A DNA stretch of 64,000 nucleotides, from contig JARBJD010000171.1 of NCBI GenBank assembly GCA_033064195.1, positions 92,936 to 156,935 on the forward strand, written 5' to 3'. This stretch comes from Blattamonas nauphoetae. Its lineage: Eukaryota; Preaxostyla; Oxymonadida. The notes below the pieces were generated by a model. It was not told where the DNA came from. It saw nothing but the letters and a program-made list of their open reading frames with translations, and did no database searches. Every line of letters starts with the position of its first letter. Position 1 is the stretch's first letter. Shown here one piece after another: positions 22,723 through 35,658 of this stretch. Both the position numbers and the translations under genes were made by a program.

Positions 22723-23199
22723 TGAAAGGGGGATGAATCTTCTTCTCTTCGTTCTGGACGGAAAAAAGACACCAAAAGAAGAGCTCTGATTCAGTTTTGA
22801 TGTCAACCTCGATGAGTGGTGACGTTCGATCAGCTGTGATGTCCTTGGGGTTGATGTTTGATGACCGAAGTGTGATGAATGAGCTGCTGCTGGTGGAGCT
22901 CGTATGTCGCTTGTCGTCGATGAGAGAGAGAATGCCAAATGCTGCCTGCGTGACCTTCCATTCCAAAGCAATCGACTCAGATCAGACTGAGAAGTCTATC
23001 GAAGGATCGAGTCTCGTTGTTTTCTCACCTTCATCACTTCCATCGATTGTCTGTGATTGGAGATCGCTCGAAGATCCTTTCCAACGATTAGAACATCACA
23101 CGAAAGGGTTGGAGTCGATCTTCGAATGTCGACCGGATCTCTCGTCGCAATGATATGGGTCTCTGATGAACTATAGTTGGAAATGCTGATGAACTATAG
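22671..23199. mobile_element. 529-bp TIR element inside the giant beta-helix gene
   Basis: Both ends carry two tandem copies, about 23 bp apart, of CTATAGTTCATCA: left at 22671 and 22694, and inverted at the right in 23164..23176 and 23187..23199. The ends match over about 36-47 bp with a few differences. No transposase is encoded. The host flanks both contain a similar SxLWGTD coding motif, so either a diverged duplication or a repeat-mediated rearrangement accompanied insertion; there is no clean target-site duplication. The minus strand of the interior has an open, coding-like frame of about 90 codons (22966..22694). Confidence 0.7.
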
Positions 23200-24976
23200 A
23201 CAGTCCCGTCTTTGGGGAACTGATACGAACGAGGCAGAAAGCTCTGTCTATCGCTCGATCTCACTTCTCGTCCACTTCATCCCGTATCGACAGCACACCG
23301 TCCATGTCGGAGCAGGAGGGCGGAATGTGGATGGGTGTGGTTCTTCAACGTGGAAGTGTCAGACACTCAGCCAAGCAAGGGATCATCTTTCAGGTTCAGC
23401 ACCATTCACTCTCTCCATCGACACAGAAGCGACACATTCAGATGAACTAGCCTTTTCATCAGAGACAACCATCAAAGGCGATCCAGCGACCTCGAAATTG
23501 ATAGTCACGACCACTGGCAGTCTATCTGTCACCGCCTCGACGTTGTCTCTCTCGACACTCATTCTTGACGGGTCATCGCTCTCTCGTGGTTCGTCATTGT
23601 TAGCACTCTCGCAGACAGGATCTCTCGACATCAACCACTGCACGTTCACCAGATTCACATCCACGACTGATGGAGCGGTCTTCTCGTCACCACTTGGAAC
23701 TGGTACTTCTATCATAATCGCAAACTCAGCATTCTCGTCCTGCACGTCAGATGGAAAAGGAGGTGCTCTCTTCGTTGACCTGTCGTCGCTCGGAGAAGGT
23801 TCGTACAGCCTGAATTCGCTCACCTTCGCGTCCTCCTGCACCTGTTCTGGCGGTGGGAAGTGGGTGTTCCTTCGGGGGCACAATCTCGCGTCTCTGGTGA
23901 CGAAGGAGAGGTGGGCAGGGACATTCAACTCGCTCAGCCTTCGCTCAGACGCTGACAAATTGTGGGGACTCGACTTGGCCGAAGATGTGAGTCCATCTCT
24001 TCGCTCCGTCTCGCTCCTTCACTTCCTTCTCGGCAGTGCATCTCGAATTCCAGATTCGACAATTTTTGTTGGACAGAACGGGAAAGATGAAATGGGGTGT
24101 GGAAACACAGAATCAACACTCTGCAAAACGGTCGAATGGAGTGTGAAAGAGGCGGCTGGAAGTGTTGTCGATCTCGTCATTGTTTCCAGCGGCCTTCTCT
24201 CCTCACCCATTGTCCTTTCGAACACTGATGTTAAGATCGCACCATCTTCCGACGTGTTGTGTCCATTTGTTGTCTCGCTTGACAATCCCCCTTCAGCCGC
24301 TGCATCGATGATCAGAGTGGAGAGGGATTCAGCGCTTGCCCTTTCTTTCCTCTCGTTTTCGTTTTCGATACCTGCCTCCATCGACAGCATCATCGTTTCG
24401 TCCTCTTGCGTTGTCAACGTCGATTCATGTCGTGTTCAGAAGACGACACTCTCCCAACCTTTCTTGGTGTCTGCGCAGTCATCCCACACAATCTCCAACT
24501 CCACTTTCCTCTCTTCCACTTTCGCGTCTTCTGCCTTCGTCCTCTCCGACTGCCACTCTCTCTCCGTCGAAGACACCAGAATCGCCGACTGCTCCTTCGA
24601 CACCTCGTTTCTTGTCGGCTCATCTTCCCAAATCTCCTTCCTTTCGTTGACCGTGTCGAACAACTCCATCAAACAGGACACATCCCTCTTCGCGCTGTCC
24701 ATCCTTCCCAAAACAATTTCAGATGCCTCACCTTCCTTTAGCATCTCATTGTCTTCATTCACACCCTCCCAATCAAACCCAACCCCGCTGTTCGTCTCTG
24801 TCGCGTCGGAGTGCAGTTCGAATGTGATTCTGGTGAACACCACGTTCTCCCACTCGTCCAGCAGCCAGATTGGGAGACCAGCAGTTCTTGTGAAGTGGAC
24901 AGTGAGGCAGCCTCTTCTTTTGCGGCGAAGGGTTGTTTGTGAGAATTGCTTTGTGATGGTGTCTCCGTCTCAGTGA
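23200..24976 (+). pseudogene. Giant beta-helix-like protein, C-terminal part downstream of the element
   Basis: Continues the gene that starts at 15160. From 23205 it reads SRLWGTDTNEA, then SVYRSISLLVHFIPY and the linker NVDGCGSSTWKCQTLSQA, and later FVGQNGKDEMGCGNTES, the same block structure as upstream. No start codon of its own fits: the in-frame ATGs before it lie in the element. The C-terminus ends at TGA 24976, but a second frame shift is suspected there, because the next frame reads VSVSVTPPFSSFSDCELF up to TGA 25062, with composition matching the family. Function as for the N-terminal part. Confidence 0.65.
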
Positions 24977-25283
24977 CACCTCCATTCTCATCTTTCTCGG
25001 ATTGTGAGTTATTCGCGATATTTCAGCCTCAATCATCTTGTGGTATGGTATCATCGTTTTGAACGCTTCTGTTAATCAGCTTTCACTTCTAGTTTCACTA
25101 TTCTTGTTATTCTGAATGTTCTTTAACCATTGAATGGCCTCATCATGTCAATAAGAAAGCAGTACTCTTTCAGTCAATTGTGAGACAATTGCTGGCTGGA
25201 AAGATGGTGAAAGATTCTGTGAACAATCCCAAGTGATAGCTGAAATGATATGAGATGAAAAGAAAAGTGGATCTTGATTCCTT

Positions 25284-25988
25284 TCAGTCATTCCCCCATC
25301 TACCACGAACCTGGCTGGTGCTGAAATGGTTCGAACCAATAGCCTTCGTCACACGGCAGATGAAAGCTGCGATCGCTTTTGGGACTTGATAGTTGATTGT
25401 TCTTGGCAGCAAGGCTTCCAGAACGTCCTCAGCGCCAACTTGTCGGAGTCTCTCTGCTCTCTGCTTCCATCTCGTCTTCGGCCTCTCTTTCAAAAGCTCG
25501 TCGTATTGTCTGAAGAAGTGCAATCTGTTGCAAAGAATCGTCTCATTTGTGGACTCCACCAACCACCCCACTTCCCACAACTCCCTTCCTGTCTCCACAT
25601 CTTTCCCTTCTTTGGAGAGCTCTATCGCCAGTCTCATAATGTGTTCAAGAATTCGATTGATCTGGCCCACGAATGGACTATTCGGCGCGGCAAGGTAATC
25701 GTCTCGTTGGAAGACAAACAATAGATATCGCTGTGACGGAACCACAACTCGATTGAACTGCAGAAGTGGTTCAAACGGATATTCCTCATTCTTCCAAAAA
25801 TCCGGATAAGTGCCACGAGTCATGTTCCAAATGAGTGAAAGGATGCGACTGTGGAAGTCTCGATCAGCGAGTGGGACAGTTGTCGGTCGGACACGCTCGA
25901 GCACTCTTTCGATCATGTTCTCATTCAGAAAGATGAAGATTGCTCGGGTTTCTGATGGCTTTTTGTTTGTGAGGCTGAGGAGGTCCAT
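25284..25988 (-). CDS. Helical (ARM-like) protein or exon
   Basis: Open frame ending at TGA 25284. The first in-frame ATG is 25988 (MDLLSLTNKK). The frame is open a little further upstream to a possible acceptor near 26004, so this may be a downstream exon of a larger gene. The protein is alpha-helical and charged (LNENMIERVLERVRP; QINRILEHIMRLAIELSKEG; ELLKERPKTRWKQRAERLRQ), with no signal peptide or membrane segment. It resembles C-terminal segments of the ARM-like families nearby on the same strand. Function not recognised. Confidence 0.5.
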   Translation of the reverse strand: MDLLSLTNKKPSETRAIFIFLNENMIERVLERVRPTTVPLADRDFHSRILSLIWNMTRGTYPDFWKNEEYPFEPLLQFNRVVVPSQRYLLFVFQRDDYLAAPNSPFVGQINRILEHIMRLAIELSKEGKDVETGRELWEVGWLVESTNETILCNRLHFFRQYDELLKERPKTRWKQRAERLRQVGAEDVLEALLPRTINYQVPKAIAAFICRVTKAIGSNHFSTSQVRGRWGND

Positions 25989-26429
25989 CAGCAGATGTGT
26001 AGTTCTCAATGAAATAATCCTCGCGTCACAAAATCGTACTGACGCAGTAATTCTCCTAAAAAATTATCTTTCTTCGTTTATCATCCCTAAATACATCATT
26101 TCTGAACTTTTTTCAATTTCATAAAAACATTGAAGTTGTCACGATCAACTCTGAAATCTCACGTTTTTTCAATTTTTCTCTTTAATGGATGTATTTTGTC
26201 CATTGTTTCACATAGAGACCTCTTTTTTTGTTGTTTTCCATCCTTTCCCTGTCTTTGAACTTGTTTTGCAATAAAAAGTGTGCAAAAATGTGCTGATCTT
26301 AGAAAGGCCATTTCATGCGCGATCAGGCTTGAAATCTATAAATTCACCTTTCTTATGTGTACTCAACAACTAAATCTGAATTCAGTAAAATTTGATTTTT
26401 TTCCACGCTCATATATTATTTGCATCATT
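25989..26429. other. AT-rich spacer or intron
   Basis: Strongly AT-rich stretch between two minus-strand helical coding regions. It could be an intergenic spacer or, less likely, an intron longer than others here. No other feature seen. Confidence 0.3.
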
Positions 26430-27732
26430 TCATTGAGATTTACACAGATTCGTGTTGAAGTGTCGACTGATCTGCTCGACAAGCGTGAACAAGTCCGGTC
26501 CTTCCGCAAACAGTGATTCGATAGCTGGATTGAAACTTTTCACACGCTGGTTGAGTGAATATGTGATGATCTTCCATGACATAGTCAGCACAGAGTTGAT
26601 TGTCGCATTCAACGCATCCTTCTGGTCGGTTGGGACGTGTGTGAGGTGTGATGGGAGTTCAAGACATGTTGTGATGGCGGTCTTGACGAGAGGGAAGACT
26701 TTCAGAGTGATCAAGTCCTTCAAAGAGGATGACAAGAAACAAATCACACCTTGTCGAAATAGAAGGAGAGTGTTTGAATTCGTTCGAAGAGGATTTTCAT
26801 TCCACTCGACACGATCTCCAAAGTGTGATGGAGTGACGTCACTGCAGCGCTGCTCAGAGTGGCTGTGGTGTGGACAAGTTCGTTCGTTTTGTGGAGGACG
26901 GCGTCGATGGCTGAGACGAAAAGCTCAACAGAGTGGTCATCACGAAGAAGATGGAGATTGTTACAAAAAGAGATTCTGTTGTTGACAAAGGACCAGAGAT
27001 CGTGGATGCTCACGATGGATGACTCTTCGAGTGGCGATGTGGTGGGTGTTGGAATCGGTGAAGATTTGATCAAGTCAAGACCCACGTTGATGATCGACAC
27101 CATCATCTGTGTGATTTCAGACTTCGCGAGATGCTTGAGATTGGACGCATGATCGAGGAAGTGGAGTTCACTAACCACAAATTCCCAGATGTTGCCGATC
27201 GTGGTGAATGTTGATTTTTCGAGGGATTGGTGTTGGATGGAAGCAGAAGTGAAGAGTGATTTCAATTGCTCGAGGTGGTCGGTGAGAGCCCCGCGAAGTC
27301 GTTCGATGAACGTGACTGTTTTCACAGCTGGATCGGAAGGGGAGAAGATGAGTCGGTGGTAGGCCAACATGGAAGCAGCTTCTTGATTGTTAGCGTGTCG
27401 GCTGAGGGACTGGCAGACGAGGCGCATGATGGTGTCGTTGGGAGAGAACATGATCGCTGTCAAACTTTCCAAGAAGAAAGGGGACAAGTGGCTCTTCTCA
27501 ATCTCTTCGAGTGTCGCGCGGAATGCGGCCTCGTGGCGAGAGAGGAAGACGGAAGAGGAAGATGCGGTTGACGTCATCATTTGTAGGAACTTCCCGATCT
27601 GAGAGAAGAAAAAGATGAATGAACGCAGACGGACAAGCGGACAAGAACATTTCTGGAGGTGACGAACTGCATGAGGAGTGACGATGGGAGCGACGATTCA
27701 CAGATACGAAGATTTCTGTCTTCTGACGACAT
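26430..27732 (-). CDS. ARM/HEAT-like helical protein, three exons
   Basis: Exons 27732..27649, 27598..26750 and 26717..26430 are joined by introns of 50 nt (GTTCTT...CTCTCAG) and 32 nt (GTGTGATTTG...TTTGAAG), both phase 0, giving about 406 aa. The short second intron is supported because exon 2 would otherwise stop at once while the next frame is coding. The protein is all-helical with repeats of about 40 residues (LSPFFLESLTAIMFSPNDTIMRLVCQSLSRHA; FVSAIDAVLHKTNELVHTT). ATG 27732 was chosen because it follows an acceptor-like CTCGCTCAG, so an additional 5' exon cannot be excluded. Function unknown; ARM-like scaffolds usually bind proteins. Confidence 0.55.
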
Positions 27733-29330
27733 CCCTGAGCGAGACAAACGGATTTCAGGACAGAATGAAGAAGTACAACATGACCACACCGATCAGGAGC
27801 AACAGTTTTGGGAGAGAGAGCTGAAGAAAAATCGTTGAAAAGAGGAGCAAACAGGGCAGGACGACAGAGGCATCTGTTCACACAATTGTGCAAGGAAAAG
27901 TACTGGAGCATGCTGCAAGACAAAATCCAGGCCGTGTTCAGTTTCTGAGATGATCACAAATAAAGACATCGAGTTGATTGAATCAATCGAACAAACCTGA
28001 AGCCACAACGAAAAGAACGTCCATGAGAGAGATTTTCAGGGATGGCGCTTCATCGCAGGCAAGATTGATGAGAATTTTCGCAAGTGACTGTGGGTTTCAT
28101 AATTAGTCCGGAAAGAGAGAGCAAACTGTCACTTTCGTCTCCTTCTCATCTCCAGAATGGCTGGAAGGCGAAATAAGTTCGAACATCGGGTTCAATATGG
28201 GTTCTTTCGAATCAGTCATCACAGACATGACCGGTCAGACAAGGTGTCACTTACGGCTGAGTGATTGGAAATAATTTTGGGTTGGATCGTCTGATCGATG
28301 TTCTTTTCTCGTGAATCAGCTTAAAAAATGTAGTATGCGAACTGAAATTATCCAAATCATGTGTATTGCATTTCGTCCCCAAGTAATACCGCTATTCAGA
28401 GAGGATCTAATGATCAGTTCGATCAGCGGTTGATTCACAGCTTCTCCCCCAATAAGATCCGAAATTTCCCGAAAATAAATGTTGCAGCGGCAATACAGTG
28501 TGTGGAGAGGGGAAGATCGACTGTGGACGATGTGATGGCGGCATGGGTTCGGATGGTAGGTCGAAGTTCGGATCGTAGGTCTTTCTCCTTTTTCATGCTA
28601 AATTGAAGAGTTCAAAATGCAGAAAGATCACGATACAGTGACCAGGGAGAAAATACACACGATTTGAAAATTTCATCCATTCATAAATTCAACTCGATGG
28701 AACAGATGATCAACCTGCTGATTCAAAGTTTGTCACTTTTCTGTTCCTATGAGATGATACTGACAATAAACGTCAAATATTCACATTTAATTGATGATTT
28801 AATGGAGTATTGCGACATGATGAGTGAAAATTGGAGAGATGAGAAATGAAAACGAAACACTTTTGTGATGGGTCAAAATTTCGTTTTTCTTTCTCATTTT
28901 CAATTCATCATGTGAATTATAGAAATATCACGCCTTAAAGGTGAATTTGAAGGGAATGTAATATGTAAAAAAGAGATGTACAACATAGTCGAAGCAGTTT
29001 CGATGATCATTGTATCATCCACAGATTTGGGTCGTTCCCACTCAGAATCGACACCCCTTTTTTCTTGTTTCAAAACACTTCATTTGTTGTAATCAAGCAA
29101 TTTTTGGGGGCAAAAGTTTATCTTTTCACTAGATCAGTTTCATCGCAACTCTCAGAAATTATAATGAGTCCGATCTTCTTCCACCACGACAGTTGATTAA
29201 ACTCGTCGTACACCTTGTCTCTCTTCGTGTATACTTCTAGGATATGGGGAAAAGATGGAAAATATCAGTTTTCCGGCAGCGTGTCGCAGTCTCCACAGAA
29301 TGACCCGTCTTCGGTCAGATCTCTCTCGTT
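27733..29330. other. Intergenic stretch, mostly featureless
   Basis: The left part may hold further 5' exons of the ARM-like minus-strand gene. From about 28300 the sequence is AT-rich with only short frames. No RNA gene recognised. Confidence 0.35.
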
Positions 29331-29455
29331 TTGATTCTTCTCTCAGGAAATAATCAAGACAAACATCTCAATAACTGTCCACGTTTTATTTCAGTCTCCC
29401 AACAATGCTACATCCTTCATTCGACAATCCTTCTCCACCACTTCTGTAATCCAAC

Positions 29456-32400
29456 TATGCCCTCACATCGTCAGTGGTCGCTGCCTCATATTCCTTTTAT
29501 CAAGATAACTCTCTTGAAACCAAACCGCAATCGTCAAGTTCTGTTCGATCCGCCAGAGTTCAAACGACGTGAAAAGCACTTCATAGAATGTCCGTTCCGA
29601 TCCGCTCCTCAGCCTCCAAATTTGCCTTCAATCACCATAATTCGAAAGATACACAGCATACTCATCTCTTCTGCGGTTAAAGCTCTCGTCTCATACACAC
29701 AGGCACTCTGCTCTTTATCCTGAACCCTAAATCCCTCACAGAAACGGAACAATATCTTACTCTCAACTATGTTGCTCTCCCTGTCACTATTGTCACTCAT
29801 CTTCTCCCATTCAACCCGTTCTCTCCTTGCCTCCTTTCTGGATCAACGCAAACTTGAGCCACAGCTGGAAGTGGCAATCGAGATCCTCCTCCTCTTTATT
29901 CACCACCAACCGTCTCTATCCCGACAACAATCCCATTCCTGCCCTCAATTTCGATTGACTTTGCCAATTTCTGTTCCACCAACATTGACACATCACCGGC
30001 GAGCGCTCTTCCTCTCTCGTCCATCGCATCATGCCCAATCACCCTCCTCGACGAGTATCCTTCGCTCTCCTCCTTCCTCCACATCCACTCCACCATCATT
30101 CTCTTCTCTCTCCTCCATACATTGGTTCCTTTCCACCAATCGATCATATCAAAAGCAGGTCCGTTCACTTCTGTTACCGAACGCCTTGTCGCCTCGATTG
30201 GACTGCACACTCTATATCCTCTTCTCCAGGCCATGACGCTTCTCAGACACTTGATTCTCTTCTCCCCACCGCACACCGTCAAACAGCTCCAAGACCGCGC
30301 TTTCCGCTGCGGTTTGATGGGCTGGCTTCATTTTGGGGCATGCTCTCCGCCTGTGGCCATCACACAGCCCCGATCGCAAGAAAAGGAAGACACAAGCTGG
30401 ATGAGCATGTCGATCGCGGCTGAGTCGAACGCTGTGGGAAGCTCAGCCGCTCTGCACATCCGCGATTGCTACAGAGACCTGTTCTTCCTCCTTTTGTCGC
30501 CCGCCTCGATCGAACACTACCTTATCCCCCTCCTTCTGCAGAGTCTGTACAACTCAGCCCTCGTCCCTGCTCCCCTCCACCCTGCTCACACACACTGCAC
30601 ACGCTTCTTCACTCCACTCGACACGAAAGACAAGCAGAGCGAGCCTCTCCGACTCCAACCATCGTCCATTGCCCACCCTCTCCTCACAAGCCCCCAGTAC
30701 CACTTCGTCAACAGACACACGTGTGCTATGCCTCCCTCGTTCCATCTGCTCCACCCCATCAACCTCGCCGACATACATCTCTCGCCTTTCTACGAGCCAG
30801 CACACGCCACTTCCACGTCCCTCACGTGGCACGAACCGAACTATCTGCTGTCGCCGTTCATCCTCCCACCGTCCTCGTTCTGGGCGATGTCCTCGCCGGA
30901 CTTCTTCTACCACAACATGTCGCCCTCCGCCAACTCCAACCCGCACACCAGACACACCAATGGGTGGGACACGTTTGATCAGTGGAACATCTCCGACAAG
31001 AAGCTGCGACAGAGGGAGAGGTAGTCGTTGGTGCACGCGCTGTGGATGCTACGCGATCTCATCGAAAGCTACACCACTCTCGTCTCGTTCTCGGCGCAGG
31101 AGATACAACGACACATCGCTCTCAAGCTCAAACTGCTTGTGAAAGACTTCCAAGCAAAGACGAAGACATCCCCACGCACGACCTCAGAGAACATCGATTC
31201 CTGGTCAGAATCACCGTCCGAGCAAACCAAGGACGACCCTCAGCACACAACACAGCATCCTCTTCCGAATCCGTTCCGTGTACACAGCGACGACACAGTG
31301 AAGAGGACAACGGTGGACGCGGACGGGTCAGGACGAGATTTAGGTGATCCACTCTCCCTCGCCGATTGGGATCGAGCGTTGTCGCAGGCAAAGGAGGACG
31401 GGCTGGACGTGAAGGAGGGTGAGAAAATGTCGAAGCTGCATCACTTCGAGCACACCACGACAACATTCCTGCACACCCTCATCCGCGACAGAATACAGAG
31501 CGAGCTGAACTTGAAGGACGCTCTTTCCAAACAAGGCAAGTCAACAGCCAAGCACTCGATGACATCGAGCAAGCCTCAAATCACAGACTCCTTCACCGAA
31601 GCGCACTCAAAGGATTTTGAGAATACTCAGATTCTGACAGTGGCTGTCAAGCGGGGACACTCGCTTCTTTCGCCCGTCGGAAGAATGGTGAAGGAGGCCA
31701 CACTGACCAAGTATGGCTGTGGGGAGAAGTCGTCGTGGTTGGAGGCCCTGCTCCAATCAACAGCAGCGCCTTTTGGGCGATGTTCGACTCGGACACTCGC
31801 TCGCCTGTGCTCGTGTGGGGCGAGAAGGACAGACAAGAACTTGTCTCGTTCCTCCACAACGAAATGGAAGACAATGCCAAACTCACCGCGACTACCAACA
31901 AGCCGACTGATGCTGCGATGAAAGAGGACGCCACGTTCACTCTAGATCCCGACCTAGTTTGCACGTACTCCGTCGAAGAGTCGGTCAAGTCGGTGATGGT
32001 GGATGGGAAGCTCGCCTTCGTGTTTCCTTCGTCGATGCAAGACCAGTCGCACGCCAATCTGAACAAGGACAAACGATCGTTCATTTTTCAGTCGTCGGAG
32101 TCGAAGGCGTTCAGCCAGTACAGTCGAGCAATGACAAGTCACATCCCGCCCTCGTAACGACTCAGGGCACCATCACAAACACGCTCCTCCATCCCCCGCT
32201 GGTCATCTTCCCACCTGCGCCGACTCTCTCCCACCTGCGACTCGTGTTCACGTCTTCGCTGTCGCACGTGAAGGCGGGCGAGTACTTCATCGACGTGCTG
32301 ATGGAGGAGTACGCCCCTGTCCTCTTCCTCGTCCATCAGCACTCTGTCGAGAACGTCGCCCAATTGCTCGCGTCGGATGAGCGACGGAAAGCGGGAGGAA

Positions 32401-34860
32401 GCCAAACAATAACTTACTCTGCTGAACGACCGCCTGCTCTCTACGCCGAACAACAGGAAGCCACATCAGCAACACAGCATATCGACACCATGCGAGGAAT
32501 CGACGATTGTTCTCAGTTTGCGAGGTCTCTGTTTGCAGTGTCCAATCCCCTTCTCTTCGCCGAAGAGCTGATGAAGCGGATCGAATGCCTCGGACAGGTG
32601 TTAGGCAATCTCGAGCAGGGCCTCGCTAAGTCCTTCGACATTCAGAACTCGAAAACATCCTCGCTCTTGTTCGCTGCTCTCCCCGACTTGTCTGTGCTGC
32701 ACCTTCTGCTCCGATTCTGCGTCGCTTTGAGCCGACCCTATCCGCAGACGAGTCCGTCGCTGTCTGTCATCATCCTCTCCTCCATCGTCTGCCAGAGCGT
32801 CTCTCTCATCCACACCATCCAGCGCACCGCAGCAGGACGGAAGTCGAGTGAGCAGTTCGCTGAGCATGGTGAGTTCGAGTTGTTGGTGATTGATTACTGC
32901 GTGAAGATCTGCGCCACGTCCTTCGCACTCATCTACACTCTCATCCACTCGTCGAAAGCTCGCCTGCTCTCCTTCAAAGACAAGAACGGCATCGCGCTGG
33001 TCTTCTCCTTCTTCAACGTCGCCCCTTTCCTCTCCACGCTCTACCCGATCTCGTCGACTGTCCAGCCTGACGACTCTCTTCTCGCCCGATCTGCTCCGCG
33101 GCAGAAGACCCAATCCTCAGTCCCTCTCGTCTCATTCAGCCGCATCGAGTCTACCCTGTCTCATCCAATCTCGTTCCCAAAGACTCACCGTGTCATTGTG
33201 TCGCTTGACTCGCTCATCCCACTCTTCGCCTCCAACCAGATATTCCCTCTCTCGATCGGACCTCGCTCGTTCCTCTACCAAAACCAGATCAGCCGCTACA
33301 ACCGCTCCGCCACAACGAAGGACAACTTCGATGTGTTGAACCATCTCTTCAAGGTGTTCCTCCACGACATGTCCCCACTCTCCCTCGCCTTTCTCCCCTT
33401 CGCCCCGACGAAAGCCACACTCACCCGCATCGCCAAGTTGTACATTTCTGCTTCATCTCCCGATGCACGCGAAGCTGTTAAGATGGAGATGTCGGTCATG
33501 ATCAAGCGAATGTCGCAGTACGCAGAGAGAAAACACGCTCGCGAGGAGAAGTGGAACGAGCTTGCGAGCTTTCACAGTCAAGACCGCCATTCGAAGCAGT
33601 CTGGATGTGCAGTGTGCACGGCCATTATCCAGCTGGGGAAGGAAGAGTCAGCCGATTTCGAAGCCACACGTGCCTCGCTCTATCTCCACCTCAACACTGC
33701 CATCAAGCTGAAGCAGAGACCGCCCAACAGCTTCTGCAACATACAGAGCGTGGTGGGCAGGTGGAATGTGATCAAAACGTCGGCAGATGCGGACTTCGAC
33801 GAGACGGAGTTCAGAGACGAGCGAGTGTCGTCGTTCATCCTTTCGTCCCACGACAACACACTCGATTTGCACGGAAACCAGATCACACACACAAAAGAAG
33901 AAACTACAGAAAACGCCACAGACGAGGAGCTCGACACTCCTTCCCCGTCCAGCGCGATGGACGATCGCAAGTCAGAGTCGCCACACCTCAAACAGACACC
34001 CACCCTTCCCCCGTCCGTCTCTACACAGGCCACCACTCCACCAGCTCCCAGCACGCCGAGAACGTTCCCACGACTCGCCTCGAGACCAGTCTCACAACGT
34101 GCACTGGACATCTCATCACCGTCACTCCCTCGCGGCCAGTCTTCACTTGCATCCTCGTCGTCGTTCACTCTCCAAGACACACCCACTCCATTCTCCGACA
34201 GTGTCCCGTCGGAGGCGGAGGAAGGACAAGCGACTGACCTCACAACTCAACTTCAGGACGAGGAGGACGACGAGAACTTCGACGCGATGGACGAGTTCCG
34301 ACAGTTCTCGCTGCAGAAGTCGTTTGGTGGACGAGGCTCAGAATGGGGAGGAGCATCCAACGGAGGACGTGGAGGACACCTCACAAATCTGTTTGCCTGC
34401 TTCCCTCTCTCCATCCCTCCCCACGCTGATGCCCAGAAGACGAACGACATGGCGTTCCCTCCGTCCACTCGCCTCAAGAAGCACAAAGAGAGGTCAACCT
34501 TGTTTCTGCTGCAGTACGTGTGCATGATCACCGACCTCCCTCTGAAGGACGACATGGTCACCTTCGACGACACAACCCGATCCGGGTCAGTCTCGCCGTA
34601 CTTCGAAGCTCTCCATATCATCTCCCGCTGCCTCCTCACTCAGTCTCCCGTCGCACGCTTGTCTATTCCGTCCTCACGTCAGCTCGTCTTTCGATCCATC
34701 CGCTGACTTCTCTGAATCCAAATCGCTCGCTCTCGCTCTGTGTGGAACAGTCGCAGTAAAATCATTGTCCTCTTTGTCACAAGATTGGCAGAGAGAAAGG
34801 AAACGAGAATATGACGATCTACTCGAGGTGACGAATGAAATACTGTTGAGTTGGACCTGA
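29456..34860 (+). pseudogene. Long disrupted gene with an RME-8/DNAJC13-like segment
   Basis: One long coding trend runs on the plus strand but changes frame several times. A likely start is ATG 29456 (MPSHRQWSLPHIPFIK). In-frame stops are TGA at 29855..29857 and TAG at 31022..31024, with unbroken coding in the same frame on both sides. Frame changes fall near 31711, 32091 and 34650-34690, and the coding trend ends at TGA 34860. The segment around 31735 (FWAMFDSDTRSPVLVW, then DRQELVSFL) matches the spacing of the conserved FW..F..D.....L.W.E..RQEL motif of RME-8/GRV2 endosomal proteins; no DnaJ HPD motif was seen. Residues encoded around 33.9-34.2 kb are a Ser/Thr/Pro-rich linker. Introns may explain one break but not all. 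The function call is weak. Confidence 0.45.
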
Positions 34861-35658
34861 AGACTCGTTGAGAACAACCGAACGGCGAAAATGGCTGTCA
34901 CAGAGATTCAATCACACTCACAATCATCAAAACCGCACCCATTGCTGTTGGAAGAGAAAGAGCACCAGCGTCAATTGTCATGACATTTTTCTACATGACA
35001 AGAGAGCAGTATTTTGGTTTCTCTTCGAAGAAAGGAGTAAGTGAGTCTTCTTTAATCATATTTCATTACCATTCACAACAATTCTCAGCCTTGACACTTC
35101 CTGACGTCATTTGATAAAATAATGGGTTTGATCAACTTCAGTTGTGATTAAGTGAAAAGATAAGGTTTTGCCCCAAAAAATGGTTTGAATTGATTAAACT
35201 AAGTTATTTGAAACAATAAAACGGGAGTGTTGATTCTGTACAAAACTAGCTCATTTGACACTATATCTTGCTCGATTCCTAACTTTCACCCTCAATGTCA
35301 CTCATTCATAGCATATTAACTGCATTTTCCGTTTTATGATCCAGTTTGACGACTAGAAATAGAAAAGCGAGTCAACATGAAAGTGGACAGATCTGACTAT
35401 CAAGGATATTTCGTCAACATTAGTCACACAAATCTCGACCATTTTGATGCGATGTTTAATATATGTTCCCTTTCACTCTTCCTTCATTTGTTGCTCTCTC
35501 ATTTTTTGTGAAAACGAGTTGAAAACAAGTAGATCAGAGTCAAAAAGCAAAACATGTCGTCAATTTCATCTTCACAACACCCAAAAATGCGTCTCAATCC
35601 ATTTCATCCCTGTGACCTACCTGCCGAACTCAGACCTACATTCCGAACCTTTGACCTA
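34861..35658. other. AT-rich spacer left of the TIR element
   Basis: No convincing coding sequence. At its right end, the sequence flanking the element has a repeated motif (CCGAAC followed by ACCTAC) that recurs on the other side of the element. Confidence 0.35.

Noticed and set aside
29769..30236. Plus-strand frame of 155 codons in the 29.8-30.2 kb region
   Set aside because: A parallel frame continues the coding trend of the larger gene (reading through TGA 29855) with better amino-acid texture; this one is a Ser-rich shadow.
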